Assembly: GCA_031259965.1 (NCBI GenBank)
Contig: JAIRKT010000049.1
Span: forward strand, 1-64,000
DNA: 64,000 nt
From: Christensenellaceae bacterium
GTDB taxonomy: Bacteria; Bacillota; Clostridia; Christensenellales; DTU072
Direction of reading: 5' to 3'
A program made the position numbers and the translations under genes. Shown here piece by piece: positions 28,483 through 40,000 of the stretch. Below the pieces are notes generated by a model. The model did no database searches. It was not told where the DNA came from and saw only the letters and a list, made by a program, of their open reading frames with translations. Position 1 is the first letter of the stretch. Every line of letters starts with the position of its first letter.

Positions 28483-28779
28483 ATTGTGCCAATCCCTTAA
28501 AATTTAAATCTAGATTATACAATCTACTACCTCTCCTTATTTTTAATATTAAACAGCTCAATTTATGAACTCTCATCACGCTTTTTGCAATTTTCCTAGT
28601 TTATAGATCATATTATTTGATCATTCAAGAATCACTATACAAAAGTTGTTTTTACACCTCACTTTAACTCTATAACCATTTTTTAATAGTAGTTAGAATC
28701 AGTGTGCTATTTTAAGCATTTTAGCTAGTATGTCACTACAAACCAAGTATGCAGACTTGAATAGTAATGACTAGTCAAG

Positions 28780-31521
28780 TCACTCTTCTACAGATATTGC
28801 AACATTCTTCTTTTTGCGGCTTATAACCAGCCCTATTGCTTTTTGAATTTCCGCAAAAGGCAATATCCCCAACGCAGTGGCCAAGGCTATACTCCATCCC
28901 TTGACTCCCAACTCTTCAGCACCAACAGCACCAAACATTGTAGTTCCCACACCAGGTATTAACAAGACTAATATTAATAAGGAAGCACAAATTAAAAATG
29001 AAATATTCAAAGGTTTGTTTCCAAATGGATTCTCTGAAAAAAGTGAGCGATCAGGGAATCGCATGTTAAATGAATGAAATAGTTGAATAAAGCATAATGT
29101 TATAAAGGCCATTGTCATAGCTATATCGGTATCTGGGAATAAAACATATTTTCCTATACAAAAACTTAGCATTACCAATACGGTTTGCATAATTCCTTGT
29201 ATTAAAATTGCTTTTCCCGTTTTACCAGATAAAAGCCCCTCACCCGTTTTGCGTGGCGGTTGATTCATTACATCACGATCAGCTTTTTCCATACCCAATG
29301 CTAATGCTGGCAAACTATCGGTTACTAAATTTATCCATAAAATCATAACTGGTGTTAAGAAACTCACATTAAGAAATAGTGTTGCTATGAAAAGACATAA
29401 TACCTCTGCAATATTAGCCGATAACAAATATTGAATGGCCTTCTTTATATTACCATATACTTTTCGGCCCTCTTCTATTGCAGTTATTATTGTAGCAAAA
29501 TTATCGTCTGCTAAAACTACGTCGCTAGCACCCTTGCTAACATCGGTGCCTGTAATTCCCATTCCAATCCCAATATCGGCCGCCTTTATGCCCGGCGCAT
29601 CATTAACACCATCACCAGTCATAGCAACCTTTTTGCCTTTTGCTTGATAAGCCTTTACAATCCTTACTTTGTTCTCAGGGCTTACACGAGCAAATACACA
29701 ATAATTGTCAAGATTTTTTGCCATCTCATCATCATCTAGTTTGTCAAGTTCAGCACCTGTCATAATTATGCCGTTTTTAGTAAGAATTCCTATGTCTAAA
29801 GCAATAGCCTTAGCAGTTGCGGCATGATCACCTGTAATCATTATTGGTTTCATGCCAGCCCTACGACATTTTTTCACAGCATCCTTTACTTCTGCACGTG
29901 GTGGATCAATCATGCCTACTAATCCGACAAATATCATATCTTTTTCTGTATTTTCTTTGTCTAGGTTTTCATATTTTATCGCAGCACCCAATATGCGTAA
30001 TGCTTTACTTGCCATATCTGCGTTAGCTTTGATAATTGCATTTTTATCATCATCTGTAATTGCTCTAATAGTGTCACCAACTAGTATCACACTGCACTTG
30101 TCTAACAACAAATCTGGTGCACCCTTTATATGTGCCACGCGTCGTCCATCGACCATATTTATAGTCGACATCAATTTTCTTATACTATCAAATGGAATTT
30201 CATCTACTCTTTCATAAGCACTAAAATCATAGTTTAAACCGTCAGTATAAGCGATAAGCGCCGTTTCTGTAGGATCGCCTTGCAACTTATCGTTTTCGCG
30301 CCTTGTGTCGTTACAGAGGGCAATACAGCGAAGTAAAACAATTACATCTGAAGTTAGCGTCTCATCCCCTGCTAACAAATTTCCAACCCCTTTCGTATAT
30401 ATCTCTTTAACAGTCATTTTGTTTAGAGTAAGTGTGCCTGTTTTATCTGAACAGATAACCTCGCAACAACCCAAAGTTTCAACTGCAGGCAAATTGCGCA
30501 CTATTGCATTTTTCTCACTCATACGTCTTACACCAATTGCTAGAACTATAGTAACGACCGCCGGCAACCCTTCAGGGATTGCGGCAACTGCTATTGCTAT
30601 TGCTGTCATAAATGCGAGACCAAATACATCACTAAAATTGGCATCACTTGTTAACCCACGTACAAATGCCACTATAAATATTATAGCAGCTATCACCAAT
30701 ACTAGCAAACTGAGTGTTTTTGCGGTTTTAGCTAATTGAATTTGAAGAGGGGTCTGTGATTCGTCTTTTTCATTTAACATATCAGCTATCTTCCCAACTT
30801 CTGTGTTCATTCCAGTAGCAACCGCAACTCCAGCGCCCCGTCCAAAATGAATTATTCCAGTACCATAACACATGTTAAATCTATCGCCTAGAGGAGCCTC
30901 AGGATTTTCAAGGACATCAATACCCTTTTCGGAAGGCACGGATTCACCTGTTAGGGCAGCTTCCTCAACCTTCAAACTAGCACACTCAAATAATCGTATG
31001 TCAGCTGGTACAACATCACCTGCTTCTAAAATCACTACATCGCCTGGAACAATTTCTTCACTTTTAATTTTCATTGCAAGATTATCACGCAGCACCTTAG
31101 CAAAGGGTTTATTAAGATTTTTTAGTGCTTCCATCGAGGCTTCAGCTTTGCTTTCTTGAACCACACCTATTATCGCATTAATTATTACAATCAATAGGAT
31201 CAAGGCACCTTCTACGAGATCTTGATATTGTTTTTCCACTATAGCTAGTACCGCAGAAACTAGTGCAGCAAGAAGCAAAACAATTACCATCATATCTTTG
31301 AATTGTTTAAAAAACTTTACTATTAGCGATGTTTTTTCTTCTTCTTTTAATTGATTTCTTCCATATTCTGACAATCTTTTTGAGGCTTCTTGTGAAGTTA
31401 ATCCAGTTTTAGCGGTTTTATATTCATTTAAAGTCTCATCAACTGTTAGTGTATATACTGGTTTCAACAGCATCCCTCCATATTGTTTTAATATCGTAGA
31501 TTTGTTTGCATTTTCAAACAA
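28780..31521 (-). CDS. calcium-transporting P-type ATPase (PMCA/SERCA-like)
   Basis: [69 protein letters not shown]. Confidence 0.95.
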   Translation of the reverse strand: MFENANKSTILKQYGGMLLKPVYTLTVDETLNEYKTAKTGLTSQEASKRLSEYGRNQLKEEEKTSLIVKFFKQFKDMMVIVLLLAALVSAVLAIVEKQYQDLVEGALILLIVIINAIIGVVQESKAEASMEALKNLNKPFAKVLRDNLAMKIKSEEIVPGDVVILEAGDVVPADIRLFECASLKVEEAALTGESVPSEKGIDVLENPEAPLGDRFNMCYGTGIIHFGRGAGVAVATGMNTEVGKIADMLNEKDESQTPLQIQLAKTAKTLSLLVLVIAAIIFIVAFVRGLTSDANFSDVFGLAFMTAIAIAVAAIPEGLPAVVTIVLAIGVRRMSEKNAIVRNLPAVETLGCCEVICSDKTGTLTLNKMTVKEIYTKGVGNLLAGDETLTSDVIVLLRCIALCNDTRRENDKLQGDPTETALIAYTDGLNYDFSAYERVDEIPFDSIRKLMSTINMVDGRRVAHIKGAPDLLLDKCSVILVGDTIRAITDDDKNAIIKANADMASKALRILGAAIKYENLDKENTEKDMIFVGLVGMIDPPRAEVKDAVKKCRRAGMKPIMITGDHAATAKAIALDIGILTKNGIIMTGAELDKLDDDEMAKNLDNYCVFARVSPENKVRIVKAYQAKGKKVAMTGDGVNDAPGIKAADIGIGMGITGTDVSKGASDVVLADDNFATIITAIEEGRKVYGNIKKAIQYLLSANIAEVLCLFIATLFLNVSFLTPVMILWINLVTDSLPALALGMEKADRDVMNQPPRKTGEGLLSGKTGKAILIQGIMQTVLVMLSFCIGKYVLFPDTDIAMTMAFITLCFIQLFHSFNMRFPDRSLFSENPFGNKPLNISFLICASLLILVLLIPGVGTTMFGAVGAEELGVKGWSIALATALGILPFAEIQKAIGLVISRKKKNVAISVEE

Positions 31522-33073
31522 ATCTGACTATGTAAGAGTTTCAAATCTTTATAATTTTAAATTATAGTATGTTTGTTGCAAATACTATTCTGCATTTTAA
31601 ATATTGGAATAACTGGTTTTAAAACTACAAATTTCTTTATGAGATACGGTATATGCTTTAATAACTTTTATAATTTGCACTAAAAGATTAGATATATGAA
31701 TGTACTCTTATAACTATCTCTCTTAGTTGCTAGCAAGCTTAATAGGCTGTCTATTCACCATATTATCTCTTTATATGCTAGCAATTTTACATACTATTAT
31801 ATCATGATATAACAATTTATGCAATATTATTTTTGAATGTAACAAAAGCACTACTAGTAGTTATGATAGTGCACCTCTCCTCAGATAGTAAAGTAAATTT
31901 TTTCACACAATGGAAGTGTGTTAATCCTAAATCTCGTTATTTAACTAGATAAGTGTTTTTGTGCCAAATGTCACTAAATATCGCCCTGTGTAACACACTT
32001 CATAATAAAAGATTCCATAATGCTTTGAACATTCTATAACTGTATTATCTCTAGTTTTGATAAGATTTGTTGTATTCAATTTTTGGAGGTTAGTACTTGA
32101 TCGATTAATTTACTAATTAAGGATAGCGGTTGGCTTTTCCCACTCAAAATTAAAAGACAGTAAATGCTAGGCAAAAGACAACATTTTACTTTTCAAAGCC
32201 TTATAATATTCTAGGCATAAAACATGGTACAAGTTGCATCGTGGAATGACCGATGAGTTAAAACGTCTCGACGTTAAAAACCATATCGCTTTCACCAGCT
32301 ACTTTAATATATCTTGTTATTAAAAGGCATTTTACAAGGTGAACGCATGGATCATTGCACTAAAATTTTTAAATTTTACAGACACTAATTAACATGTTGA
32401 TAACCATGATTTTCTAGAAATAAATAAAATATGCCCTTTTCTGGGAAATAAACCCATACTTTAAGATTTCCTTGCTGATATACTTATGAAATTAGAAGAT
32501 ATTTATAAAGAGAATTTTGGAGAATATGTTTAACAACGGATATAACAAAAAAAATTGTTTTATTATCGCTTTTAAAAGAAGCAAACATATTGAAAGTCTT
32601 AACTAGAATACAAGTACCCGCCGCTTTTAAAGAGTGCACAAATAATATTTGCTAATAGATATAAGGATATAACAAAGCAAATGAAAAACAAAAATTAATA
32701 TTAAATGCTATTCTCTAGTTAATGATCTCGATCTAATTGGTCTCGTATGTTTGTGGAATTTAAGATGATCCGTTCCACAAAATAATCCGAATACTACATT
32801 ATGATTTGAATAAAACTTTATCATGAGGATATTGTTTGGTTAAGATATATCCTTGCTTAAAAATCGTCTTCTTCCTAATATGAAAACCAATGCGGCTATT
32901 GCTAATCTAGCAATATAGAATAGAATGATTTGCCCACCAAAAGTCGAACACTTAAAATTTTGCTTAAAATTCAAGGTTTATTTTTTTGAAAGTATATTAG
33001 GTTCCCTTTTTGTTGACATTCGGACCCTAATTATAATATAATTAGCATATTATTAATAATATAGGATGCATTT

Positions 33074-33769
33074 ATGTCATTTCGCGAGGCAAAATCTAAA
33101 AATATTTCATTTGTGAACAGGTTTTTTGATCTACCAATTCACTTGCAGAAAAAAGCAGAAAAATCATGGGCTGGCGAATTCCGCACTCACGTTTATGATC
33201 AGATAGACGAAAGCCTATTCAAAGACCTTTTTACAGATAACAAAGGCAGACCTTGCAATTCAATTAAATACATTTTTTGTGTTGAACTATTAAAACAGAG
33301 TAACAACTTAACTGATGAAGAAGCAATTGATGCCATGTATTTAGATCCACGTTTTCAATACGCAGTCGATTCAACTAATGTAATAGAACAACCATTAAGT
33401 GCAAATTCGCTGAACAGGTTTAGAAGAAAACTTCGTGGGTATGAAGAGAAAACAGGAATTGATTTAATAAAGCTGCAATACGACATTTTAACAAAAAAAT
33501 ACATGGAAGCGACAAATACATCTGGGCTTGTACTTAGAATGGACAGCACATTGGTGTCTAATCGGTGTAAATATTTAGAACGTGCTAATTTAGCGAATAA
33601 AGTTACAAAGAACATGTGCAGGCAATTAATTAAAGACAAATACGAAACAGACAAAGCGTTAATAGATAAATATCACAAAGAGCCAAATAGCAGCGATAAT
33701 TCTGAGACTAATGAACCAAACGAAGATATTAGCTACAGATTAAAACCATCTGATGTGAGTAAAAATTAA
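33074..33769 (+). pseudogene. truncated transposase (N-terminal DUF772-type region, IS1182-like)
   Basis: 231-aa ORF with transposase N-terminal pattern (FKDLFTDNKGRPCNSIKYIFCVELLKQSNNLTDEEAIDAMYLDPRFQYAV... LSANSLNRFRRKL); ends before a complete DDE catalytic domain. Confidence 0.75.
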
Positions 33770-34128
33770 ATGAAATTGCTTCCTGTTACTGATAAATTGT
33801 GAAACACCAAGAAATAGGTTAATAAAACTATCATTAATAAGACCAATGATAAATAACCTATACGAAAAAATTGTTTTAGCCTTTTCTGACAATTGTTCAT
33901 AAATAAATATTCTCCTTTTATTATTTGATTTTATAAACTCATCTAGCATATTATATGTCACCAGTGAGAATATGTCAAGCAAAAAAACATTTTCTCCTAA
34001 TTCCAAAAAAAATTCACAATTAATAATAAATTTTTGTTCCAAACGTGAGATCCACATAAGGAGCTGAAGTGGACATTACTATAAAAATTAACTTCTTAAA
34101 AAAAATTTCAAATTCTGTAAAAAAACGC

Positions 34129-34156
34129 TTGACAAATATTTTTTTTGTGGTATAAT
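34129..34156 (+). promoter_or_regulatory. sigma-A-type promoter of hsp20
   Basis: TTGACA (34129-34134), 16-nt spacer, TATAAT (34151-34156). Confidence 0.85.
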
Positions 34157-34157
34157 A

Positions 34158-34184
34158 TTAGCAGTCAATAACTATGATTGCTAG
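34158..34184 (+). promoter_or_regulatory. CIRCE-like operator (putative HrcA site)
   Basis: TTAGCAGTC-N9-GATTGCTAG versus consensus TTAGCACTC-N9-GAGTGCTAA; exact 9/9/9 geometry, directly after the -10 box. Confidence 0.65.
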
Positions 34185-34239
34185 CAGTCGTAAACTTTAT
34201 TGCAAAAATATTTTAGTTTCTAATTTGGAGGTAATAATA

Positions 34240-34665
34240 ATGATGAAAAGTATAGTACCAAGAAGGTTTAAGTTGGGCGGTGGTTTGTTAGACGGATTTG
34301 ATAGTTTCTTCCGTCCTGTGTTTGAAGATAGCGAATTATATATGCGCTGTGATGTCAAGGAAGAAGGTAGTGACCATTTTTCCATAGAAGCAGAACTTCC
34401 AGGCGTTAAAAAAGAAGATATAGATGTGTCACTAAAAGATGGTTATCTAACCATAAGTGCTCAAAAAAAAGAGGCTGAAGAAGTGAGCACAGATTCTTAT
34501 ATACGTCGTGAAATCAAATACGGATCAAGTTCAAGATCATTCTTTATAGGCTATAATGTCGATGAAACCGACATTGTGGCAGGTTTTGAGAATGGTATTT
34601 TAAAACTTAAATTCCCTCGTGATAAAGGTGGGAAAAATGATGGGAAAAGAATAGCTATTAATTAG
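34240..34665 (+). CDS. Hsp20/alpha-crystallin small heat-shock protein
   Basis: YMRCDVKEEGSDHFSIEAELPGVKKEDIDVSLKDGYLTISAQKK ... FENGILKLKFPR; SD GGAGG before ATGATG. Confidence 0.93.
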   Translation: MMKSIVPRRFKLGGGLLDGFDSFFRPVFEDSELYMRCDVKEEGSDHFSIEAELPGVKKEDIDVSLKDGYLTISAQKKEAEEVSTDSYIRREIKYGSSSRSFFIGYNVDETDIVAGFENGILKLKFPRDKGGKNDGKRIAIN

Positions 34666-34712
34666 TTTTTCTCTTCCAGAAATACTCACCACATTTTAAA
34701 TTATCCTAAAAG

Positions 34713-34745
34713 AAATGCACCCAAGGTAAAACCTTGGGTGCATTT
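34713..34745. terminator. bidirectional terminator hairpin between hsp20 and the class III aminotransferase
   Basis: Perfect 15-bp stem AAATGCACCCAAGGT-AAA-ACCTTGGGTGCATTT between convergent genes. Confidence 0.85.
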
Positions 34746-34788
34746 AACTATTCAATCATTCTTAACAAAATTTTAGTTTGATTCCATT

Positions 34789-36069
34789 TTAAACAGGAGA
34801 GGCTTCTTTCTCAGAATATACTTCTGGATGATTTTTAACCATAACATCCATAGCTTCTTCACATATCTCAAGTGTTTCATCAACTAGCTCGGGTGTCAGA
34901 GATAAGTTTATAAAATGGTTATGGTGGTTAGTCAGGAATGCACCTCTCAGAACGCATTCCGCAATCCATTCTTGATGGAGAAGAAGTGAATTATCGTCTT
35001 TTATAAGAAGGTAAAACATTGCTGGTTCTCCTGAGACAGAGAGATTTACGTTTTTTGAGTTCGCAATTTTTTTCAGACCATCAGTTAATCTAAGTCCCAA
35101 TGTGCGGAAGTAATTGCAAGCATCGGATCTCTTTAATTTATTAATGTTCGCTATCCCAGCTGCAAATGGCACTGCACTCATCCAATAACTTCCAGTATAC
35201 ATAATAGAACTAACAGCTGGCTTCACAAAATCCTTACCACATAGTGCAGAAATATTATATCCGTTTGCTATTGCTTTACAAAAACATATTAAATCAGCTT
35301 CAAAGCCATAATGTGCATCTGAACCCTGAATATTTAATCTAAATCCAGCGCGAATATCATCTATGATTAATACTATGCCATTTTCCGTACAGAGGCGTCT
35401 CACTTCACTCCAATATCCTTCAGCTGGCAAAATATTATCTCTAAAATTACCATGCATGTATGGTGTGGCTATAAAACAGGCAATCTTTTCTTTCTGATCA
35501 TTTATAACTTGTTTTAATTGTTCAATATTGTTAAAATCTACATATATCGAATTTCTACAATCCTCAGGCAATACACCAGGAGAATCGGGCTTTTGTGTCC
35601 ATGGGGCAACACCATGATAGTAACCATTTACAAAAATAATTTTCTTTTTGCCAGTATGCGCACGTGCGGTCATTATTGCAAGTTGTGTTACATCTCCACC
35701 ATTTTTTGCGAAAAATGCCCAATCTTTTTTAACAGTGTCGGTTAACAATTCTGCAAAATCAACCATTATAGTGTTAGGTAGCGTAGTGCAATTGCCTAAA
35801 ATCATTTGTTTTTTAGCGGCTTCATCAATTTCAGGATCACAATATCCCGACACATTGGGCCCATATCCGCACATATAATCAATAAATCTGTTACCATCGG
35901 CATCCCACATTTCAGATCCCTTGGCTTTTGTAACAAAGAAAGGATATGCAGATGTTGGGATCATACAACCTTCTGCAGGGCCTAAATGTCCATACACACC
36001 ACATGGTATTACTTTTGAGGCTCTATTCATAACCTCGTGATTTTTTGTATAAGAATAGGTTTCTTTCAT
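34789..36069 (-). CDS. class III aminotransferase, glutamate-1-semialdehyde aminomutase-like
   Basis: YIDYMCGYGPNVSGYCDPEIDEAAKKQ, FFAKNGGDVTQLAIMTARAHTGKKKIIFVNGYYHG, LIIDDIRAGFRL, FCKAIANGYNISALCG (PLP lysine). Confidence 0.82.
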   Translation of the reverse strand: MKETYSYTKNHEVMNRASKVIPCGVYGHLGPAEGCMIPTSAYPFFVTKAKGSEMWDADGNRFIDYMCGYGPNVSGYCDPEIDEAAKKQMILGNCTTLPNTIMVDFAELLTDTVKKDWAFFAKNGGDVTQLAIMTARAHTGKKKIIFVNGYYHGVAPWTQKPDSPGVLPEDCRNSIYVDFNNIEQLKQVINDQKEKIACFIATPYMHGNFRDNILPAEGYWSEVRRLCTENGIVLIIDDIRAGFRLNIQGSDAHYGFEADLICFCKAIANGYNISALCGKDFVKPAVSSIMYTGSYWMSAVPFAAGIANINKLKRSDACNYFRTLGLRLTDGLKKIANSKNVNLSVSGEPAMFYLLIKDDNSLLLHQEWIAECVLRGAFLTNHHNHFINLSLTPELVDETLEICEEAMDVMVKNHPEVYSEKEASPV

Positions 36070-36082
36070 TTATACTGGCCTC

Positions 36083-36874
36083 CTACGATAGATACTTTGG
36101 TACAATATTGAGAATCTTATTAAGATCCTCCAGCATTGGTATAAACCCTTTCATAACCAACTTCCCACTAGCAAGACATGACATAGCGTCTATTTCACCA
36201 TTAATCAACAAACCTGCCGTTTCTAATGAATCAAAAATCATATATGCACGTGGTTTTTCGGATTTGGCAAATTTGCACGTCAGTTTCCCATCAGCTTTTA
36301 TAATTGTAGCAGCCGCTGCATCTTTGATTTCCATACTAATTTCACCCTCATGTATGCGTGCACCTGCTAATTTTCCAATTCTATCATGATTGCCTACCTG
36401 TGCTAATGCAGCGGCCATAGCATAAAAAGCTAGTTTAATACCTAGTTCTTCTTCTTCTGTTCCATCTAGGCGTTTTCTAGAGCGCATTATGCTAGCCATT
36501 TCGTTTGTTAAAACCATAAAAGGACTATCGGGTTTCCCCATGAACTTTAGTGTTTTAGATAATCCTTTTAAAGGTATAGGCATTGCTTTGTTTGCTATAA
36601 CATCATTAAATTTTGCAGGAGAATTGCAATAAAGACGTATTGTAGGTTTTTTTGAGACGCCTCGAACATATTCAGATGCCCTAACGCTTCCCCCCTCTAA
36701 TTCCAAAAGACCATCGGGACCATCCTTTACATTAAACCAGATAGATAGATCCGTTTGGCCAACTTGCTGCTGAGCCCATTCATCTAATTCGACAAACTTT
36801 TCAAGAGCACCAATTGCTGCATAAAAATTCACATAAGCCTGTGTCTTTATTGCGTTTGCTGCTTGTTGAGACAT
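36083..36874 (-). CDS. SCP-2 sterol-transfer-like protein
   Basis: C-terminal GEISMEIKDAAAATIIKADGKLTCKFAKSEKPRAYMIFDSLETAGLLINGEIDAMSCLASGKLVMKG resembles SCP-2; immediately upstream of the aminotransferase gene. Confidence 0.5.
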   Translation of the reverse strand: MSQQAANAIKTQAYVNFYAAIGALEKFVELDEWAQQQVGQTDLSIWFNVKDGPDGLLELEGGSVRASEYVRGVSKKPTIRLYCNSPAKFNDVIANKAMPIPLKGLSKTLKFMGKPDSPFMVLTNEMASIMRSRKRLDGTEEEELGIKLAFYAMAAALAQVGNHDRIGKLAGARIHEGEISMEIKDAAAATIIKADGKLTCKFAKSEKPRAYMIFDSLETAGLLINGEIDAMSCLASGKLVMKGFIPMLEDLNKILNIVPKYLS

Positions 36875-37046
36875 TTATTACCTCCATATGTTTTGCTATT
36901 TATGTAAAAAACTATTAAAATTGTGTTTTTTTTACTAGAATCAGATTGTTTAATTACTAAAGTTTCTAATTTAGTTTAAACAGCCATAAATATTTCTATC
37001 CATTATAACAAATAATTATGATAAATGCAACCTTTATTAACACATT

Positions 37047-40000
37047 TTAATCGTATTTTAATCGTTCTTTTCCGTTCTTAGCTGGGTTTGACCTCGGGCT
37101 AGGATTGCCCTTGGGTACCGCGCCTAGGCCGCGTTTGACGAGAGAATTCTTGTAATTTTTATCATACTTTTTAACAAACGCCCTTTGTCTCAATCCTACA
37201 ACAATTAAGACAACAAGTGCTAGTCCAAACAATCCAGCTGCAACATAAGTTATATATGTTAACATAACGTAATCAATTGGTATATCTAAAATGGTAATTA
37301 CATTTTCTTCTTCTGGGGCGACCGTAACATCAGCATGTACTGCTAAGATGTATGTATCTAAAGATTTAGAAGAGAAAGTAATTGTAGATCCAAATGCATC
37401 TATCGTAATGTTGTCTATTGGTGATGCAGTACCATCGGAACTCAATCTATATACGCCAAACTTTATATATTCTTTATATTCATCAGGTATATTCAAACTG
37501 ATTTCAATATCGCCAGTGTTAAACTGTGCGCCTAAATCAGATAACATTAATTTTTTTACATATATTACAGCACGTGGGGAAGTGCTTGGCATGGCGGATA
37601 ATAGCATTTTTTGTGCGTTTAAGACGTATTCAGAAGTATTGTCATATTCTAAAATTTCTAGTGCTATGCCTGGAGACAAATTGTCACCACTTATCTTAAC
37701 GCCAGATGCATCATCCTGGAGCAACAACAATTCACACCTGCGCTTCAATTCAAGTAATTTAGTATATAATGCTGTGTCAAAAACACCTTTTTGTGTTGTT
37801 GCAAGATTGGTATATACATTATATGATCTCAAAATATTAGTATAATTATCTTTTTCTACAACATTAACTGCAGGCAGGGATCTAACTTCACTTTCCAAAT
37901 TTTCAACAGCTTCCATTAATACTCTCAGTTTATTATACTCTGTTAACAGTTTTGCATATGCAGCAGTATAATTTGGTCCAGCTTTAATTTCATTTTGTTG
38001 CCACTCAGGATATCTTATCGTTTGATCTGGCGAAATAAAAAGTATAATGTACGAATACATCTTCTCATAATCCTGAGATAGTGAAAACTGAGTTTTTACA
38101 GTAATGTCATCTAAATAGGCTTTGTATAAGTCAACTTCCTTCTGCAATGTGCTCAACCTGTCTTGTAGTTCAATGATGCGACTGTTAAAATATGCCTTCC
38201 TAGGCGCATCTGTTAGTGCTCCTGATTCAACCGCTTGATCAAAATGAGATTTAAAAGTAGCGAGCAATTCTTTGTGTTCATTACTAAGAGTTATTGTATT
38301 AACTGTTAATTCAAACACTGTCATATAAAAAACAAGTTCAGCCTTATTCCCAGCTAAATCCTCTACAACTATATGCACATAGCCACCATTGCTGTTGTCT
38401 ACTGTGTTAGTACCAATTGTTGCACCATTAATCAATGGAAAGCCATTATAATAGGCAGATTTTAAATTATTTTCTGTGTATGTTATTGTTTGATCTATGT
38501 AATACTTAAATGGATTATCATAGTTTATTATTTCTTTGTTATCAACCCAAGAGGAATTATTCTGAATTATACCAGAATGTATTATGGGAGGTGTAAAATC
38601 AATATTCACATCAAATTGTTGACTGTATTCCAAACCTGCAGTGTTCTTTGCAATAATGACTACTTTCGAGATTTCCTGTATAGACAAACTACCATCAAAG
38701 GATAACCTGTTATCTGGATTTGTAGTAAGATAATATTGATATGTTACTACAAGAGGATCTTTTGGAATTTGTGTTAGTTTTGCCATTAATGTAACGCTTT
38801 TTGATCTTGTCCACTCCCCAGATGCGAGATACTGCGAATCAGCAGAACCCTCAGGGATTACCCAAGCATTTATCTCAAATACTGGAATAATTCTATCTAT
38901 TTGTATAGTTATCGTTGTCACGGACTCTTTTGCAGATCCCCTAACTATTGCTTTAACTTTAATAACAAAAATACCATTTACATCGTTTGAAGTTATAAGT
39001 TCATCTAATGAAAAATACTTACCACCTCCAGGTAATGGTGAAAATTCAGTGTTGTTCTCACCAATAGCATACTTGTATATTACACCACTTGGATTTATAA
39101 CTTTATCCCCTGCTACAGGATTCTTGCCTTCTGTTGTGATTGTAGGATCTACAGGAACAATTTTTAAATACACTTCCTTTGAGAGCCAATTCGTGGTGGT
39201 ATCAGTAACACCACTCAGAGCGGTTGTAACCACCTTATCCTCTTGTAAAGCTTCTATATTAAATTTTGGAATAAGAACATCGATTTTAACTCTAACTATT
39301 CCCCCGCTATTACCAAAATCGACAGTTAATCCCCCCAATGTTTTGACACTAAACACTACCATGGCATCATAATTGCCTACATAAATGTACTGCCCACTGT
39401 TAGAATCTAAACCCGCTTTTTCACCAAAATTTAATTCACCACAGAATATAACTGTTAGTGAAGCTACGCCATATGCTGTTGCTTGTATTGGACTATCAGA
39501 ATTAATATATATAGATTCATTACCTAGTTTAAATTCAAAAAAAACAGCAGACTCACTATAAATGTTGGTTATTGTAAGTGATATTACTACTCTGTCCGTC
39601 CAATTATATTCATATATCCCTGCTGAATTCTTAGCCGCTCCTACTGGATACATAGTGCCCTTAGGTATGGAATTTTCATTGTATAAAGTAATTTTAATTA
39701 TATTTGATTGGTTTGTTGATTCACTTATCGCACACAAATATCCACTAGCCACGAGACTTGTGCTGGCACTTATTTTGTGTTTATCCAAAAAATCATCACG
39801 ACTTGGCTTATTTCCTGGTCCTGCCACATCTTCAGCCTCTGAATATGACATCATATAATAAATTATGGGCGCAAAGTTTTTAAACACTGAATCCGTTGGA
39901 ACTGAAATAAGATTATTTTGCTCAGTGTTTGAATATATTTGCCAAACTTCTTTGGAAATTTCCAGCATTCCAAATGATGTAGGTATGACATTAAGTGGAT

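Noticed and set aside
30305-30739. 144-aa + strand ORF antisense to the P-type ATPase
   Set aside because: Shadow ORF of a conserved gene; no independent evidence.
33740-34057. 105-aa minus-strand ORF between transposase fragment and hsp20
   Set aside because: No clear SD, no recognised family, AT-rich region; overlaps the end of the transposase fragment. Cannot support as a gene.
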